This document shows, in pieces, positions 5,633-6,125 of a DNA stretch of 6,125 nt; position 1 is the first letter of the stretch, and each line of letters opens with the position of its first letter. The translations under genes and the position numbers were made by a program. Source of the stretch: Deltaproteobacteria bacterium (GTDB lineage: Bacteria; Desulfobacterota; Binatia; DP-6). The stretch lies in the NCBI GenBank assembly GCA_005879205.1, contig VBLD01000290.1, positions 1-6,125 on the forward strand, read 5' to 3'. The notes under the pieces were generated by a model, which made no database searches, was not told the origin of the DNA, and saw only the letters and a list, made by a program, of their open reading frames with translations.

Positions 5633-6125
5633 TCAGTTCGCGACGAAATGCACCTTGACCGCGCGACCGGCGCGGCGCACCGAGAGCCCTCCTGCACGGT
5701 CGCCACCGGCTCGTCGTCGAGCGCGGTGATGACGTCGCCGCGGACGAGCTCGTGCGCGGGGGCGGCCGCCTCGACGTCAGAGACGAGTACACCGTGCGCC
5801 TCCGGGACCTTGAAGAACGACGCGATGTCCGGGGTGAGATCCTGCACCGTGAGCCCCCAGAGATGCGCCGCGGCCGGCGTCGCCTGGGCGGCGGCCGCCT
5901 TCGCGAACAGCTCCTCCGAGACGAGGATCGGCCCGTGGAGACGGAGCGCGAGCGCGATCGCATCGCTCGGTCGGGCGTCGACCGGGAGCTCCTTGCCGCC
6001 GGGTCCCTCGAGGTGGAGGGTGGCGAAGTACGTGTTGTCCCTGAGATCGCTGATGACGACCCGGTTGAGCCGGGCGCCGAGGCGCTCGATCAGCTGCTTC
6101 ATCAGATCGTGCGTCAGCGGGCGGG
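5633..6125 (-). CDS. Bifunctional nuclease (DUF151/BFN) domain fused to a PDZ domain; partial at right edge, frameshifted near 5688
   Basis: The in-frame reading enters from the right edge as R-P-L-T-H-D-L before the Met at 6102, which is therefore internal and not the start. This stretch, together with R-V-V-I-S-D-L-R-D-N-T-Y-F-A and V-D-A-R-P-S-D-A-I-A-L-A-L-R, is the hallmark of the bifunctional nuclease family (DUF151), for which DNase and RNase activity is reported. After an Ala-rich linker follows G-L-T-V-Q-D-L-T-P-D-I-A, G-V-L-V-S-D-V and R-G-D-V-I-T-A-L, a PDZ domain of the HtrA second-domain kind. The loop before R-G-D-V-I is about two residues shorter than usual. After V-A-T-V-Q-E the frame degenerates. 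One added base near 5688 gives L-S-V-R-R-A-G-R-A-V-K-V-H-F-V-A-N, the final PDZ strands, and a TGA at 5635-5633. Without that correction the frame runs on to 5602, overlapping the convergent propeller gene. The part seen is about 163 residues; the N-terminal portion of the nuclease domain is missing. Confidence 0.9.
5687..5689 (-). other. Apparent one-base deletion (frameshift site) in the nuclease-PDZ gene
   Basis: The coding strand reads GTG CAG GAG GGC TCT. Lengthening the GGG run by one base gives GAG GGG CTC TCG GTG CGC, which completes the PDZ domain and ends one base from the convergent gene. The unshifted frame gives a Cys/Arg/Ser-rich tail that is not PDZ-like and overlaps the neighbour by 30 bases. 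Confidence 0.8.

Noticed and set aside
4347..5729. 460-codon plus-strand frame overlapping the propeller gene
   Set aside because: Same-strand out-of-frame reading with an extremely Arg-rich product and no recognisable domain.
1..6125. Defence island, toxin-antitoxin, phage or mobile element
   Set aside because: None of the five genes belongs to such families, and no terminal repeats, integrase, transposase or tRNA gene was seen.

Overview
The window comes from a bacterial chromosome of high G+C content (roughly 70% by eye). Third codon positions are so G/C-rich that long spurious frames open opposite the real genes. Gene content suggests a free-living Gram-negative lineage: a nitrilase with a signal peptide, a membrane-anchored SGNH hydrolase, a secreted Asp-box propeller protein, and a bifunctional nuclease fused to a PDZ domain. 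The style recalls environmental deltaproteobacterial-type lineages (Myxococcota, Binatota and similar), but this is an inference without marker genes. I see no rRNA, tRNA, CRISPR array, insertion sequence or phage gene.

Layout: five protein genes. Three lie on the minus strand as a tight block read from right to left. First is an exported carbon-nitrogen hydrolase (3809 to 2940). After a 12-nt gap comes a membrane-anchored SGNH/GDSL hydrolase (2927 to 1349). After a single base comes a polytopic, GT-C-like membrane protein (1347 to beyond base 1). A 136-bp divergent intergenic region (3810-3945) separates this block from a plus-strand gene for an exported sialidase-like Asp-box protein (3946-5631). 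That gene runs tail to tail, with one base between stops, into a minus-strand bifunctional nuclease (DUF151/BFN) plus PDZ protein that enters from the right edge.

Two genes are broken by single-base shifts, each next to a run of three Gs on the coding strand: the SGNH hydrolase (one base too many near 2180-2182) and the nuclease-PDZ gene (one base too few near 5687-5689). In both, the other frame continues the expected protein exactly where the first loses family character. Read error or very recent mutation is therefore likelier than long-dead pseudogenes. Both are annotated as single genes.

Working together: the minus-strand block puts two hydrolases outside the inner membrane next to a membrane protein resembling lipid-linked-sugar glycosyltransferases. 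Envelope glycan or lipid modification is a reasonable guess but not shown. The propeller protein is also exported and could act on or bind glycans. The nuclease is probably an unrelated neighbour. I found no clearly new biological system. The points most worth following are the exported nitrilase in its operon, the SGNH hydrolase with a domain inserted before its catalytic His and Glu in place of the usual Asp, and the propeller protein whose lipobox Cys position is Gly.
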